Shown here one piece after another: positions 1-9,279 of a DNA stretch of 64,000 nt. Each line of letters starts with the position of its first letter. Position 1 is the first letter of the stretch. Below the pieces are notes generated by a model. That model did not search any database, had not been told where the DNA came from, and was given only the letters and a program-made list of their open reading frames with translations. Source of the stretch: an uncultured Pseudomonadales bacterium. Its GTDB lineage: Bacteria; Pseudomonadota; Gammaproteobacteria; Pseudomonadales; Porticoccaceae. The stretch is taken from positions 310,001 through 374,000 of the forward strand of contig CALSQH010000003.1 in the NCBI GenBank assembly GCA_943788445.1, written 5' to 3'. The position numbers and the translations under genes were made by a program.

Positions 1-577
1 CACCTATGCGGCCAGCCTGCTAGACATCATGGAACACGGAGGGCACGGACGACTATTAGTCTACAACCCAGAAGATCAAACCACCAAAATACTTATGCAA
101 GGCCTGAATTTCGCCAATGGCGTGGCTGTGGCAGAGGACAGCAGTTTTGTCCTGATCAATGAAACCGGCAGTTACAGAGTGCATAAATACTGGCTGCAAG
201 GGGACAACACAGGTCAATCAGAAATCATTATCGACAACCTGCCCGGCTTTCCAGACAATATAGTTCGCGGTAAAAACGGCCGTTTCTGGATAGGTTTAGT
301 CACACCGCGCAATGCACTGCTGGACGGCGTTTCTAACGCTGCTTTTACGCGCAAGATAATACAGCGGCTACCGGCTTATATGCGTCCCGAAGCAGAACAC
401 TTCAGTCATGTATTTGCTATGGATAAACAGGGCAAAGTGCTACTATCCCTGCAAGACGAACAGGGCGTATATCACACCAACACAGGTGCCCTAGAAACTG
501 ACAACTGGCTGTATATCAGCAGCCTTCATGCCGAAAATCTCGGACGCATTAGCAAAGCCAACGCCGGACTCCAATGA
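1..577 (+). CDS. SMP-30/strictosidine synthase-like protein, C-terminal part (5' end outside window)
   Basis: The frame is open from base 2, upstream of the first ATG at 29, so the start lies outside the window. The visible ~190 residues resemble the C-terminal half of the SMP-30/gluconolactonase/strictosidine-synthase-like beta-propeller family. Key stretches are NGVAVAEDSSFVLINET, then PGFPDNI, then GRFWIGLVTPRN. Members hydrolyse lactones or esters, but the substrate cannot be read from this fragment. The stop overlaps the selO start (ATGA at 574-577), which suggests translational coupling and one transcript. Confidence 0.75.
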   Translation, partial: TYAASLLDIMEHGGHGRLLVYNPEDQTTKILMQGLNFANGVAVAEDSSFVLINETGSYRVHKYWLQGDNTGQSEIIIDNLPGFPDNIVRGKNGRFWIGLVTPRNALLDGVSNAAFTRKIIQRLPAYMRPEAEHFSHVFAMDKQGKVLLSLQDEQGVYHTNTGALETDNWLYISSLHAENLGRISKANAGLQ

Positions 578-2040
578 CACTTTTCACCGACCGCTTACAA
601 CACACATTTTTTGACCAATTTAGAGAACAGGGCGACATGCACTTTAGCCCAGTTATGCCAAGCCGCCTCGACGACCCAGTCATCGTTAGCAGCAATCAAC
701 AGCTAGCCGAACAGCTAGGCATAGATCCGGCAGAACTAAATCAGCCAGAAATGCTAGAACTGATGAGCGGCAACTTCCCCGTCACCAATATCAAACCCAT
801 AGCACTGGTTTATTCCGGGCATCAATTTGGTGTCTGGGCAGGTCAGTTGGGTGATGGCCGCGCCATGACATTGGGTGAGTTACCCGTGGGCAATGACGCA
901 ACCCTGTGGGATATTCAACTTAAAGGCGCAGGGCCAACCCCCTATTCCCGATTTGCCGACGGCCGCGCCGTCCTCAGATCAAGCATCCGTGAATATCTCT
1001 GTTCCGAAGCCATGCACGGTCTAGGCGTAGCCACCACCAGAGCGCTGTGTTTAATCGATAGCAAAACTCAGGTCTACCGCGAAGAGGTCGAACCCGGCGC
1101 CACAGTTTGCCGCGTCGCCCAAAGCCATATTCGCTTTGGCTCATTCGAACACTTTCACTACCGCAACCAACCAGAAGCCGTCAAAGCCCTGGCCGACTAT
1201 GTAATTGAACGGCACTTTCCGGAATCGGTAAACGACGAAAATCGCTACCTGAAAATGTTTGAAAACACCGTTTTAAAAACCGCCAAAATGATTGCCCAGT
1301 GGCAGTCAGTGGGTTTTGCACATGGCGTGATGAACACCGATAACATGTCGATTCTAGGTGACACCCTCGACTACGGCCCGTTTGGCTTTTTAGATAACTA
1401 CAACCCAGACTTTATCTGCAACCACTCAGACACCAATGGCCGCTACTCCTTTAAAAATCAGCCCTCAGTCGGCCTGTGGAATTTAAATGCCTTAGCCACC
1501 TCACTGACCACATTACTCAGCAATAAAGAATTAATTGGCGCACTGAAACAGTACGAACCCGAACTTTTAAGTCAGTTTAGACATATTATGGCTGGGAAAA
1601 TTGGTCTTGAAGAATACCAGCCTGAAGATGAATCGCTGATCAATCAGCTACTGGAATTGATGCAAACCAACAATGTCGATTACACCATTTTCTTTAGGTC
1701 GCTGTGTGAATTTTCAAACAATAACCAAACAGTACGCGATCAATTTTTAGACCGCGAAGGCTTTGATAGCTGGGCAGAGAAATATCTACAACGTCTAGCA
1801 CAACAGCACTCAACTGACGCCCAGCGCCACGGGAAAATGCTTGCCAGCAACCCCAAATATATCCTTCGCAACTATATGGCCCAAGCGGCGATAGAATTGG
1901 CATACCAAGGTGATTACTCAGAGGTTCAATTGCTGTTAGAAGTGTTGCAGAGCCCTTTTGATGAACATCCACAAGCGGAGAAATATGCCGGCTTGCCACC
2001 AGATTGGGCAGAGGCAATATCGGTGAGTTGCTCTTCTTAA
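574..2040 (+). CDS. selO: Protein adenylyltransferase SelO (YdiU/UPF0061)
   Basis: The protein has 488 aa, the usual bacterial SelO length. SelO is a pseudokinase-fold enzyme that transfers AMP to Ser/Thr/Tyr of target proteins and is linked to redox stress. Family signatures are GHQFGVWAGQLGDGRA (residues ~82-97), the LKGAGPTPYSRFADGRAVLR stretch (~116-135) and HGVMNTDNMSILG, which carries the catalytic and metal-binding region. The C-terminus is SCSS; its Cys corresponds to the selenocysteine of eukaryotic SelO, and this bacterium uses Cys. The start is fixed by the ATGA overlap with the upstream gene. Confidence 0.95.
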   Translation: MTLFTDRLQHTFFDQFREQGDMHFSPVMPSRLDDPVIVSSNQQLAEQLGIDPAELNQPEMLELMSGNFPVTNIKPIALVYSGHQFGVWAGQLGDGRAMTLGELPVGNDATLWDIQLKGAGPTPYSRFADGRAVLRSSIREYLCSEAMHGLGVATTRALCLIDSKTQVYREEVEPGATVCRVAQSHIRFGSFEHFHYRNQPEAVKALADYVIERHFPESVNDENRYLKMFENTVLKTAKMIAQWQSVGFAHGVMNTDNMSILGDTLDYGPFGFLDNYNPDFICNHSDTNGRYSFKNQPSVGLWNLNALATSLTTLLSNKELIGALKQYEPELLSQFRHIMAGKIGLEEYQPEDESLINQLLELMQTNNVDYTIFFRSLCEFSNNNQTVRDQFLDREGFDSWAEKYLQRLAQQHSTDAQRHGKMLASNPKYILRNYMAQAAIELAYQGDYSEVQLLLEVLQSPFDEHPQAEKYAGLPPDWAEAISVSCSS

Positions 2041-2093
2041 GGTCACACCAATCGTTGTCAGCCTGCGCTGGCATGACAAACATCAGTTCGCGA

Positions 2094-2119
2094 CGACAGG
2101 CTTTGCCTGTCGCTTTTCT
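2094..2119 (+). terminator. Candidate intrinsic terminator after selO
   Basis: A perfect 8-bp stem (CGACAGGC, 2094-2101; GCCTGTCG, 2105-2112) closes a 3-nt loop and is followed by CTTTTCTA. It lies 54 nt after the selO stop. The T-run is short, so efficiency is uncertain. Confidence 0.5.
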
Positions 2120-2123
2120 ACAG

Positions 2124-2174
2124 AAGAAAAAAACCCCTGCTGCAAGGAGGGGGAGTGATACATATCAGCAGGGG
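2124..2174 (-). terminator. Rho-independent terminator of the dgcN-dgcA operon
   Basis: Read on the minus strand, CCCCTGCTG (2174-2166) pairs with CAGCAGGGG (2142-2134) and is followed directly by a run of seven T (2133-2127). It lies ~145 nt past the dgcA stop. The loop is 23 nt. Stem and T-tract are in the right order only for minus-strand transcription. Confidence 0.75.
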
Positions 2175-2316
2175 CTACAAAGTTTCGAATAAAAAAGACT
2201 ACATTAATAAGACTGTTGCAATACCACAGTTATTTATCCATTTTTTAAACATTGTGCTTATAAGACTCCGTTCGGCGAAAAAACCCTACCTACAAACAAA
2301 AATATTATTTCCAGAC

Positions 2317-3426
2317 TCATCCTTCAATACGCTTGTGATTCTGCAGATAACTCTCATCTATCACCGCATCCAAGCCAGCACCATCGCTCAGGTGCAACAA
2401 ACCGCCAATCTTCTCGTCATAACGCACACCACCGATAACCGGATCAGCCTTAAAATCATAGGCAGAATCGAGATCTAAAAAGGTGATATTAGGTCTAGCC
2501 ATAGCAAGGTGCGCAGCGGCGGTCAGTGCCAAACGCGATTCACCAAAACAACCAATCATGCACTTACAGCCAGCGGCTTCGGCAATCGCGGTTATTTTTA
2601 ATGCCGTGTGAATACCGCCAGACTTACCGAGCTTAATATTCAGATAATCTGCCGCACCCAATTTGATCAGCTTCAAGGCATCTTTATCGTCAAAAATACT
2701 CTCGTCGGCACAGATTGGCAGATCTACCTTGTCACGCAAACGTGCCAGATTATCAAAATCCCACACCGCCAACGGCTGCTCTGAATAATCCAAATTAAAC
2801 GGTTTCATGGCATTGATATTGGCCACCGCTGTCGGGTAATCCCAGCCCTGATTGCTATCAATTTTGATATTGATGTCGGGACCTGCCAGCTCGCGCACTG
2901 CTTTGACATGTTCCACATCCGCAAGACCGGAGCGCCCCACTTTCATTTTGATCGCATCAAACCCCTTGGCCAAAATACCCTTGGCTAAATTCACTGTCTG
3001 CTCAACCGTGTCCTGCATACCAATAGTCAAATCCGTGCGAATCTCGCGCACACTGCCACCCAAGAATTGATACAACGGCATACCCGCAGCCTTAGCGGCA
3101 AGATCATAGAACGCAATATCAAAAGCCCCGCGAATCGACGGCTCGCCTACAGTAAAGCGGTTAATCTCAGTCATTCGCGCCTCAATCGCCAGTGGATCCT
3201 TGCCCATAATCAACCGCGCCAACTGCTGTGCCATCGCGTAATTACTCTCTTGGGTATCACCAGTGATCGGCGCAAATGGGCTAGACTCACCCGAGCCGAC
3301 CAAATCGCTGTCGGTATTAATTTTAATCACCACATTATTAGCCCCTTCAATAACGCCAATCGGCACTCTTAAGGGATGGTGAAACGGAATTTCTAGACGG
3401 TAGATATCAACACTGGTAATAATCAT
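2317..3426 (-). CDS. dgcA: N-acetyl-D-glutamate racemase DgcA (enolase superfamily, often annotated dipeptide epimerase)
   Basis: The 369-aa protein is of the mandelate racemase/muconate-lactonising type within the enolase superfamily. Visible catalytic residues are the KxK pair K160/K162 (IKMKVG), metal ligands D190 (KIDSNQGW), E216 (DYSEQPL) and D241 (ICADES), and K265/K268 on the opposite face (NIKLGKSGG). By sequence alone it would be called L-Ala-D/L-Glu epimerase. It is, however, coupled to a DUF1611/DgcN gene, and in that pair the DgcA protein racemises N-acetyl-D-Glu to N-acetyl-L-Glu. Its ATG overlaps the dgcN stop by one base (TAATG), so the two are probably translated together. A dipeptide epimerase remains the alternative. 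Confidence 0.85.
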   Translation of the reverse strand: MIITSVDIYRLEIPFHHPLRVPIGVIEGANNVVIKINTDSDLVGSGESSPFAPITGDTQESNYAMAQQLARLIMGKDPLAIEARMTEINRFTVGEPSIRGAFDIAFYDLAAKAAGMPLYQFLGGSVREIRTDLTIGMQDTVEQTVNLAKGILAKGFDAIKMKVGRSGLADVEHVKAVRELAGPDINIKIDSNQGWDYPTAVANINAMKPFNLDYSEQPLAVWDFDNLARLRDKVDLPICADESIFDDKDALKLIKLGAADYLNIKLGKSGGIHTALKITAIAEAAGCKCMIGCFGESRLALTAAAHLAMARPNITFLDLDSAYDFKADPVIGGVRYDEKIGGLLHLSDGAGLDAVIDESYLQNHKRIEG

Positions 3427-4469
3427 TAAGCGAGCTCTCCTTGCTTGGGTAACTGGGTTTGTAGCAATTGATCAATAATCTTATCAACGCCGTCAATAAT
3501 CGAGTCTACAGCAGGCAGACCGGTTTGTGCGGCAATCGAATCTAACAGCCCACGACGATCTTCGGGGGCAACCGCCGAGGTATTCACACTAACCCCGACA
3601 CAGCGAACGGCCGGATTGGTCAACCGCGCCAACAGCAAATTGGTATCAATACAGGTTTGAACACTGGGAACTGGATGATTGGGGCAACCGACAATATGTT
3701 CGCGCAGCGGGTCGTGACAAACCACAATTGCATCTGGCTGAGAGCCGTGCAGCAATCCTAAACTCACCCCCGCGTAAGCCGGTGTAAACAGCGATCCCTG
3801 CCCCTCGACAATATCCCAATGGTCAGGGTCATTGTTTGGGCTCAGGCTCTCAGCAGCACCCGCGGTAAAGTCACAGACCACCGCATCAATCGGCATGCCA
3901 CTGCCGGCAATCATAATGCCGGTCTGGCCGGTGGCGCGAAAATCACAGTTAACACCCCGCGCCTCCAACGCTCGTGAAATCGCCAAGGTGGTATATTTCT
4001 TCCCCACAGAACAGTCAGTACCAACCGCCAGTAAACGCTTACCGCTACGCTTTTCGCCACTGCCAATCGGCAGGTTTTGCGGCGGAACACGCACATCCAC
4101 TAAGCGTACATTGTGCCGCTCAGCCGCTTCACGCAGTTCAGGGTAATCCTCTAGCTTAGTGTGCAGACCGCTAACAATGTCCAACCCCGCAGCAATCGCC
4201 TCAAGTAGCGATGGAATCCAGTTCACCTGAATAGCCCCGCCTACTGGCGCAGAACCAATCAGCAGACTTTTTGCGCCCGCCGCCGTGGCCTCAGCAATCG
4301 ACATATCCGCAAGACCGGTATCAATTTCGCACTCGGGAAAGCGATGCTGAGCAATACATTTTTCTGGCGCCCACTGCACAATACCCAGCGCAGTTTTGGC
4401 ATAGACCGCACTCGGCACATCGCCAAGAAAGATCAAATAAGGGGCGGACAGCTGCAGAGTAACCGGCAT
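3426..4469 (-). CDS. dgcN: D-glutamate N-acetyltransferase DgcN (DUF1611)
   Basis: The frame is open to an ATG at 4502, but the ATG at 4469 follows GGAG at a 6-nt spacing and fits the family N-terminus, giving 347 aa. The protein has the DUF1611 layout: an N-terminal Rossmann-like domain and a C-terminal P-loop domain, with the Walker-A-like GTDCSVGKKYT at ~150-160. DgcN proteins acetylate D-Glu with acetyl-CoA, and the partner DgcA then racemises the product. The adjacency and stop/start overlap with the enolase-family gene support this assignment over the older GTPase-like label. Confidence 0.8.
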   Translation of the reverse strand: MPVTLQLSAPYLIFLGDVPSAVYAKTALGIVQWAPEKCIAQHRFPECEIDTGLADMSIAEATAAGAKSLLIGSAPVGGAIQVNWIPSLLEAIAAGLDIVSGLHTKLEDYPELREAAERHNVRLVDVRVPPQNLPIGSGEKRSGKRLLAVGTDCSVGKKYTTLAISRALEARGVNCDFRATGQTGIMIAGSGMPIDAVVCDFTAGAAESLSPNNDPDHWDIVEGQGSLFTPAYAGVSLGLLHGSQPDAIVVCHDPLREHIVGCPNHPVPSVQTCIDTNLLLARLTNPAVRCVGVSVNTSAVAPEDRRGLLDSIAAQTGLPAVDSIIDGVDKIIDQLLQTQLPKQGELA

Positions 4470-4679
4470 AAGAACTCCATTTCTATATTGAGAGAACAAC
4501 AAAAACCCACGACAAGGTTTCGTCGCGGGCGCACAGGGTTATATTTTTATTGAGAGGTAAAACTCACTACCTATAAGACTCTAAAGTAGCTGAAATCCCT
4601 ACCCCTAGAGAAAACTATTTATAGATATCCCATACACAAACCTGCCACTTAGACCGCATATGTAAAATCACAACAGAAT

Positions 4680-4703
4680 GGGCAGACTAGCTAAAGTCCG
4701 CCC
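4680..4703 (-). terminator. Candidate terminator after the 529-aa secreted protein gene
   Basis: On the minus strand, GGGCGGACT (4703-4695) pairs with AGTCTGCCC (4688-4680) with one G-U pair and a 6-nt loop, 9 nt past the stop codon of the gene ending at 4712. The following ATTCTGTTG is only weakly T-rich. The remaining gap to dgcN (4503-4679) shows nothing else clear. Confidence 0.4.
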
Positions 4704-4711
4704 CTTTGCCA

Positions 4712-6301
4712 TTATTTCCATACTACTTCGTTATCGATAATCACAAACCGAGCCCCTTCATTCGGGTTAAAAACTCCCGGCCTCCACTCTCTAATGTGAT
4801 CCGGACAACCATATTTACTCAGCTTGGAGGCATTAATACCAAAAGGCAGATCAATGCTATCGATCAAACTACAGGCAAACAAATAATTATCGAGAATAGG
4901 CCAACCCGTGTTTAGGTCTGGAACAGCGAACCCGGGGAGACTGGAGCTATTACTACTTTTGTATAGATTAAAGAAGGCATCAATATCTTTTTCAAATTTA
5001 AAGCTTGTATGATCCGTGTAAGTAATTGCCGCGAGTGCCGTACAGGAATGATTGGCGGTAACTTTTATTTCATTGTCACCAATATAACGTCCACCATGCT
5101 CCTGAGAAAAATAACCTGTCCTCTCACCTTTTTCACGCCATTTGTACTGAAAGCTATCCCAGCCCTTATCTTCAAGCTTAACCGTTGTTGGAGACCCATC
5201 AAGTCCAATGGCCAACGCTACGGTGTTATTAGCTGACTCTTTTAAGACAAAAAAACCACTGCCATATTTCTGACTACGACCATAATCCAAAAATTTGGCA
5301 TCTATCACGTCAATACCGGAGTAAATGTAAAATGAGCTAGACAAACGAAGCTTAAGCATTGGAATATTGATAGGCTCCAATGCAGACTTTCCATTCCAGG
5401 AAAGCTTGCCGTCACGAAGTGACATAACTATATTTTCGGGCTTTGTCTCTACCACAAAATCAACGTCCAAATTGCTGATCGGGATATAGCTTGGCGTTCC
5501 AGCGATCACAATCATCTGGGTGATAGAGCCATTGTTATCAGGATATAAATTTTCCACCCCTGCTCCAGACAATAGGCTTTGAGTGGATGGGGAATAGAAC
5601 AAACTACCATCAGCAACAGTCAGTAAACCGCCTTTATAGGACGCAATAGTCTCAATAGTTTTGGCCGATGTCTCAACATATTTAGGGTTATAATCCGCTA
5701 ATAAATCGTTTACTGAAGCATAAGTATAGATTTCACCGGCGGTATTTTGATAATAGATTTTATTGCCTGCGTAGCCAATAAACTTCACATCAGAAATAGC
5801 ATCGTTATGTAAAACCCCATTGGCATCAACCACCATTAGAGAAGCGCCTAGAAAAGCGTAACTGCTATGGATCAGCACCTTACCTTCATTTTTTACCTCA
5901 ACGATATTCTTCGTGCCCAGATACTGAATATATTCACGTAGAAGCGGTAAAGACTCAAAGGAATACGCTGAAGCAACTGCATCCAATAAGACGGTATCTC
6001 CCCCGCCACTCAGGTTTAAACCATTGGGGCTATAGAAAACAATACCATCCCCGGTGACCGAAACGACGCCAGATTTTCCGAGCGCGGTGATTGCCTCAAA
6101 CACAGTGCCTGGAGATTGCAGAGAAAGTGATCCTGCGCCCCTAAGATAGCGTGGATTGTGAGATAGGTTGACCCCACAATTATTGACGCTTCCAATAATG
6201 CCACCATGGTACTCCGCTAATATTTGGTTATAGTCGTAAGCATTAGCGCGTGACAAAAAGCAGAGTAAAAACACAGAGATAAGTAACTGTACCTTCCTCA
6301 T
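4712..6301 (-). CDS. Secreted hypothetical protein with internal beta-repeat motifs
   Basis: The 529-aa protein begins with a clear Sec signal peptide (residues 1-22, ending SRANA before YDYNQ). No family is recognised. The mature part holds recurring beta-rich units with the shared pattern GDGxxFYSPxxxxLLSGxG; the clearest are near residues 78-95 (GDGIVFYSPNGLNLSGGG) and 230-247 (ADGSLFYSPSTQSLLSGAG). Weaker copies end in DANG or TAGEIY. This looks like a beta-propeller or beta-solenoid. The C-terminal ~120 residues carry three or four Cys and are probably a separate domain. An SD (AAGGAA) lies 9 nt before the ATG. The gene sits 42 nt downstream of the phospholipase-like gene on the same strand, so they are probably co-transcribed. 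Confidence 0.6.
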   Translation of the reverse strand: MRKVQLLISVFLLCFLSRANAYDYNQILAEYHGGIIGSVNNCGVNLSHNPRYLRGAGSLSLQSPGTVFEAITALGKSGVVSVTGDGIVFYSPNGLNLSGGGDTVLLDAVASAYSFESLPLLREYIQYLGTKNIVEVKNEGKVLIHSSYAFLGASLMVVDANGVLHNDAISDVKFIGYAGNKIYYQNTAGEIYTYASVNDLLADYNPKYVETSAKTIETIASYKGGLLTVADGSLFYSPSTQSLLSGAGVENLYPDNNGSITQMIVIAGTPSYIPISNLDVDFVVETKPENIVMSLRDGKLSWNGKSALEPINIPMLKLRLSSSFYIYSGIDVIDAKFLDYGRSQKYGSGFFVLKESANNTVALAIGLDGSPTTVKLEDKGWDSFQYKWREKGERTGYFSQEHGGRYIGDNEIKVTANHSCTALAAITYTDHTSFKFEKDIDAFFNLYKSSNSSSLPGFAVPDLNTGWPILDNYLFACSLIDSIDLPFGINASKLSKYGCPDHIREWRPGVFNPNEGARFVIIDNEVVWK

Positions 6302-6343
6302 AAAATAAATTCCTTTTCATTAATTACGTTGAGTTAGCAGTGT

Positions 6344-9199
6344 TCAATCCAGGCCATTGGTTATGACAGGAATCAGCCACGAAATGATGCAGGTTCTATC
6401 GTTAACATCATCCGGATAGGGAACAATGACACATGGCTGATAGGGGTAATCAGCCTTTATGATTCTCGTTTTACCGATGATTTCCGGCGCATCAACACCG
6501 GCAGAAAGCGGCCCTGTAAACAATGCTCTAAACAGTTTATTTCTCACTGGTTTTTGCCAGGGCAAAAAACCCGTATCAGTGTCAAAAGATAGCCCTTCGG
6601 GAAAATACGGCGCGCCGACTGAATTTGGTAGCGGCGGCGATTCGGGCATCCATTGATGATTGGCATCAATAGTCTCAAAGGCATTTGCAACTACATTGTC
6701 GATACCGTCAAAGAAATGATGTGGGATCCCGGCAGCATCAGCCAAGTCACGAAGACCCTGATAATCTAGCAAGGCCAGTTTCGCCAATACAATAGCATTG
6801 CGAACTACCGCAAATTCATTGGGATCAAATTTTCCATTGACCAGATGCATTTCAGCTTTTACTCGGCTCGCCATATCTGGGATCATCAATAGATGCTTAG
6901 GTTGCTGCGCTGTTTCTGCAGTCGTAAAGTATTGATTTAGAACGGCATCTGTTACCGGCACGTCAAATAGCGATATCAGCTCCTGTACCTCTTCCGGTAT
7001 AAAATCCTCAAGCTGATCGGCCGCTTCTTCTTTGAGGCTATCAGTAAGCTGTGTAATTACCTCATCTTTGAGTTCCTGTAGTCTTTCAAGTGCATCATCA
7101 ACACCTGGTGGCGTTCCAGCCACACCTACAATACTAATTATGTTCGTCAGCGAGTCTATAAGCGTGGCTATCGAGTCTCTGAACTCACAGCCAGATACCT
7201 CATTCGGTATACCCTGAATTCCAGGACTTATTATTGACAGGTGGTAGCAGTCAAACCAGTTAATGACAGGACTGATGGCTGAGGCATCGGGATCCATGGT
7301 GTTAAGCATGGCTTGGCCCGTCGCCTTCACATATTCCCTCATGGCCACGTCAACATCACCACGCCAATTGCGCAAAACACTCTGTATTGGTGACGTATCA
7401 GAGCCTGGAATCTGAGATAAATCTATCAAGGCATTTTTAATCACATTGGCAGCCTCTGCTGCGGCAATGAGCTCAGCTCTCAGTTCCTGTGTTGCCTGTA
7501 TTAGCTCGGCTTTCTCTTCGAGGGCTTTATTCTCTAGGCCTTGCTTAGCGTTTAAAAGGGAACCAACCGATGAATCGATAAGTTTGTTTACTGATGAGCA
7601 GAAAAACCCACCTGAGCTTTGACTAATCGACCCAACGCGCCCATCTGGACTGCTGGTGACAAGCGTGATATTTACCCCATCGGGTACACCAACAATGATA
7701 GAATTTAGCAAATCGATTCGCTCTGGAACCCAAGCTCTGGCAATTGGCTGGCCCTCTTCTCGATAGGGTGCGGTCTGTGCTAAATAGGCGTCTAGGGCTG
7801 CAATTCGACCCAGAAAATAGGCCCTATCACCGGTTTCAGTAATAACAAAGGGCCCTGTAGGAGTCGGCTCATCACTGCCTCCAAATAAGGCATCATAAAC
7901 GTTCCGTGGACTTGGTATATTTAGTTTTTCCGATACATCGAAGGGATCAAGGGAGTCAAGAAAGGCATCGTTAATTTTTTCACCAAACGGGAGATTTTCT
8001 ACAAGGTATTTATGAACGCCAAGCGGCGCCAAAAAGGTTTCTTCAAATAATTCGCACCCACTGTTTCTTAGTTTTGACTCAATTGATACCAGCTCGTTCT
8101 CCACCTCGTGTTTCTTTGAGAGGAATTTTTCTTCAGCCGCAAGCATTTTCTCACTAGCCGCAGCTACCTTTTCAAACCCTAGATTTTCGTACTTAAGCGC
8201 ATACTCAAAGAGCCGGTTTTCCAGTGCCTGAACTTCATCGGGAATATCATTATTAAAGGCATCAAGTACGGGCTGTGCGGCATCAACGATCTTACTCGCC
8301 TCATCTGGCGTTATCTCGATATTAAAATAGCGAGCTACAATTTGTAGTACTGCAATATCAATATCGCGCCATATGCCATCTTCTGCCAGGGAGTCAATAG
8401 CTTCTCTATACTCATAATAGGCAGCAAGATGTCTCCCCAAGGGGTTTTTCCAATATTCTTGGGCTACGGTGCCATTAAAAACCAGCGTATCTCTAACATA
8501 GGTTCCATAGTCATCATCCAGATTTATTAGATCCTGAGGCTTACCGAGTAAATTACCTTGGTAGTCTTGCAGTGGTGGCGTGTGCTCATCAATATACCCC
8601 TCAAGTACAAAGTGACGCTTTTCCACTAGGGTTTCATTATCTGTGAGTTCAAATATGTCGCCGGCATACTGGTTAACATAGGTATGCGCAAACACATCTG
8701 ACGCCGCATGACCGAGGTAACCATAGGTAAAGGCTTTACCCAGATCACTATCACCTGCACCCTCAAGAAGATATTCCAACCAGTCATTGGTTTTCCAGCC
8801 ACCTTCGGTTCCGGGGTGTACAAGCGACTGCCCCACCACCACATCAGGTGCTGCATCTGGGCCAATATTGCCCATCAAAAAATCGGATTTGTGATTAAGA
8901 ATTGCAGTTTTAGTAACTGGGTCGACCGGTAGGTATATCGTTTTACCGTCTAATTCAATGGATAGCTGCCCGTCATCTTCTAAATCATTAATAACTTGCT
9001 GCCCAATCCAGACGTGGGTACTAACTTTGAACGCCAAGGCTGGCATGGCCAAGCCTGTAATGATAAATGCGACACTAAATTTCCAAAATACGAGTGTTGC
9101 CAATTTTTTGGTTTGCACAAAAATTTCCTTATTAATTGTTCGTCCATGTTTCATTAATAAGCGCTCTCGGTCATGAAAGAAGAGCGCGCCACCGACCAT
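6344..9199 (-). CDS. Large exported protein with N-terminal zinc-dependent phospholipase C/S1-P1-like domain
   Basis: The ORF is 951 aa from 9199. An in-frame ATG at 9154 would leave a cleaner signal peptide ending MPALA before FKVSTH, and neither start has a strong SD. The mature N-terminus matches the zinc-dependent phospholipase C fold: THVWIG with an early His, NHKSDFLMGNIGPDAAPDV, and the HxxxDxxxH cluster GHAASDVFAH. The middle holds two predicted coiled coils (about residues 325-385 and 545-600, rich in Glu, Lys, Ala and Leu). The C-terminal ~300 residues are unrecognised. At ~940 residues it is several times longer than a plain phospholipase C (~250-400 aa). A lipid or membrane substrate is possible but not shown. 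Confidence 0.65.
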   Translation of the reverse strand: MVGGALFFHDRERLLMKHGRTINKEIFVQTKKLATLVFWKFSVAFIITGLAMPALAFKVSTHVWIGQQVINDLEDDGQLSIELDGKTIYLPVDPVTKTAILNHKSDFLMGNIGPDAAPDVVVGQSLVHPGTEGGWKTNDWLEYLLEGAGDSDLGKAFTYGYLGHAASDVFAHTYVNQYAGDIFELTDNETLVEKRHFVLEGYIDEHTPPLQDYQGNLLGKPQDLINLDDDYGTYVRDTLVFNGTVAQEYWKNPLGRHLAAYYEYREAIDSLAEDGIWRDIDIAVLQIVARYFNIEITPDEASKIVDAAQPVLDAFNNDIPDEVQALENRLFEYALKYENLGFEKVAAASEKMLAAEEKFLSKKHEVENELVSIESKLRNSGCELFEETFLAPLGVHKYLVENLPFGEKINDAFLDSLDPFDVSEKLNIPSPRNVYDALFGGSDEPTPTGPFVITETGDRAYFLGRIAALDAYLAQTAPYREEGQPIARAWVPERIDLLNSIIVGVPDGVNITLVTSSPDGRVGSISQSSGGFFCSSVNKLIDSSVGSLLNAKQGLENKALEEKAELIQATQELRAELIAAAEAANVIKNALIDLSQIPGSDTSPIQSVLRNWRGDVDVAMREYVKATGQAMLNTMDPDASAISPVINWFDCYHLSIISPGIQGIPNEVSGCEFRDSIATLIDSLTNIISIVGVAGTPPGVDDALERLQELKDEVITQLTDSLKEEAADQLEDFIPEEVQELISLFDVPVTDAVLNQYFTTAETAQQPKHLLMIPDMASRVKAEMHLVNGKFDPNEFAVVRNAIVLAKLALLDYQGLRDLADAAGIPHHFFDGIDNVVANAFETIDANHQWMPESPPLPNSVGAPYFPEGLSFDTDTGFLPWQKPVRNKLFRALFTGPLSAGVDAPEIIGKTRIIKADYPYQPCVIVPYPDDVNDRTCIISWLIPVITNGLD

Positions 9200-9279
9200 C
9201 TCGTCGGCGTCATAACTATTAGTTTTATTTTCTACGCCGCACCAAAAGTCCTTAACTTTAGCCGAGCCGACTCATGCCC

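Noticed and set aside
2004..2478. Small plus-strand frames after selO
   Set aside because: They consist of terminator and repeat DNA and the dgcA antisense strand, with no coding features.
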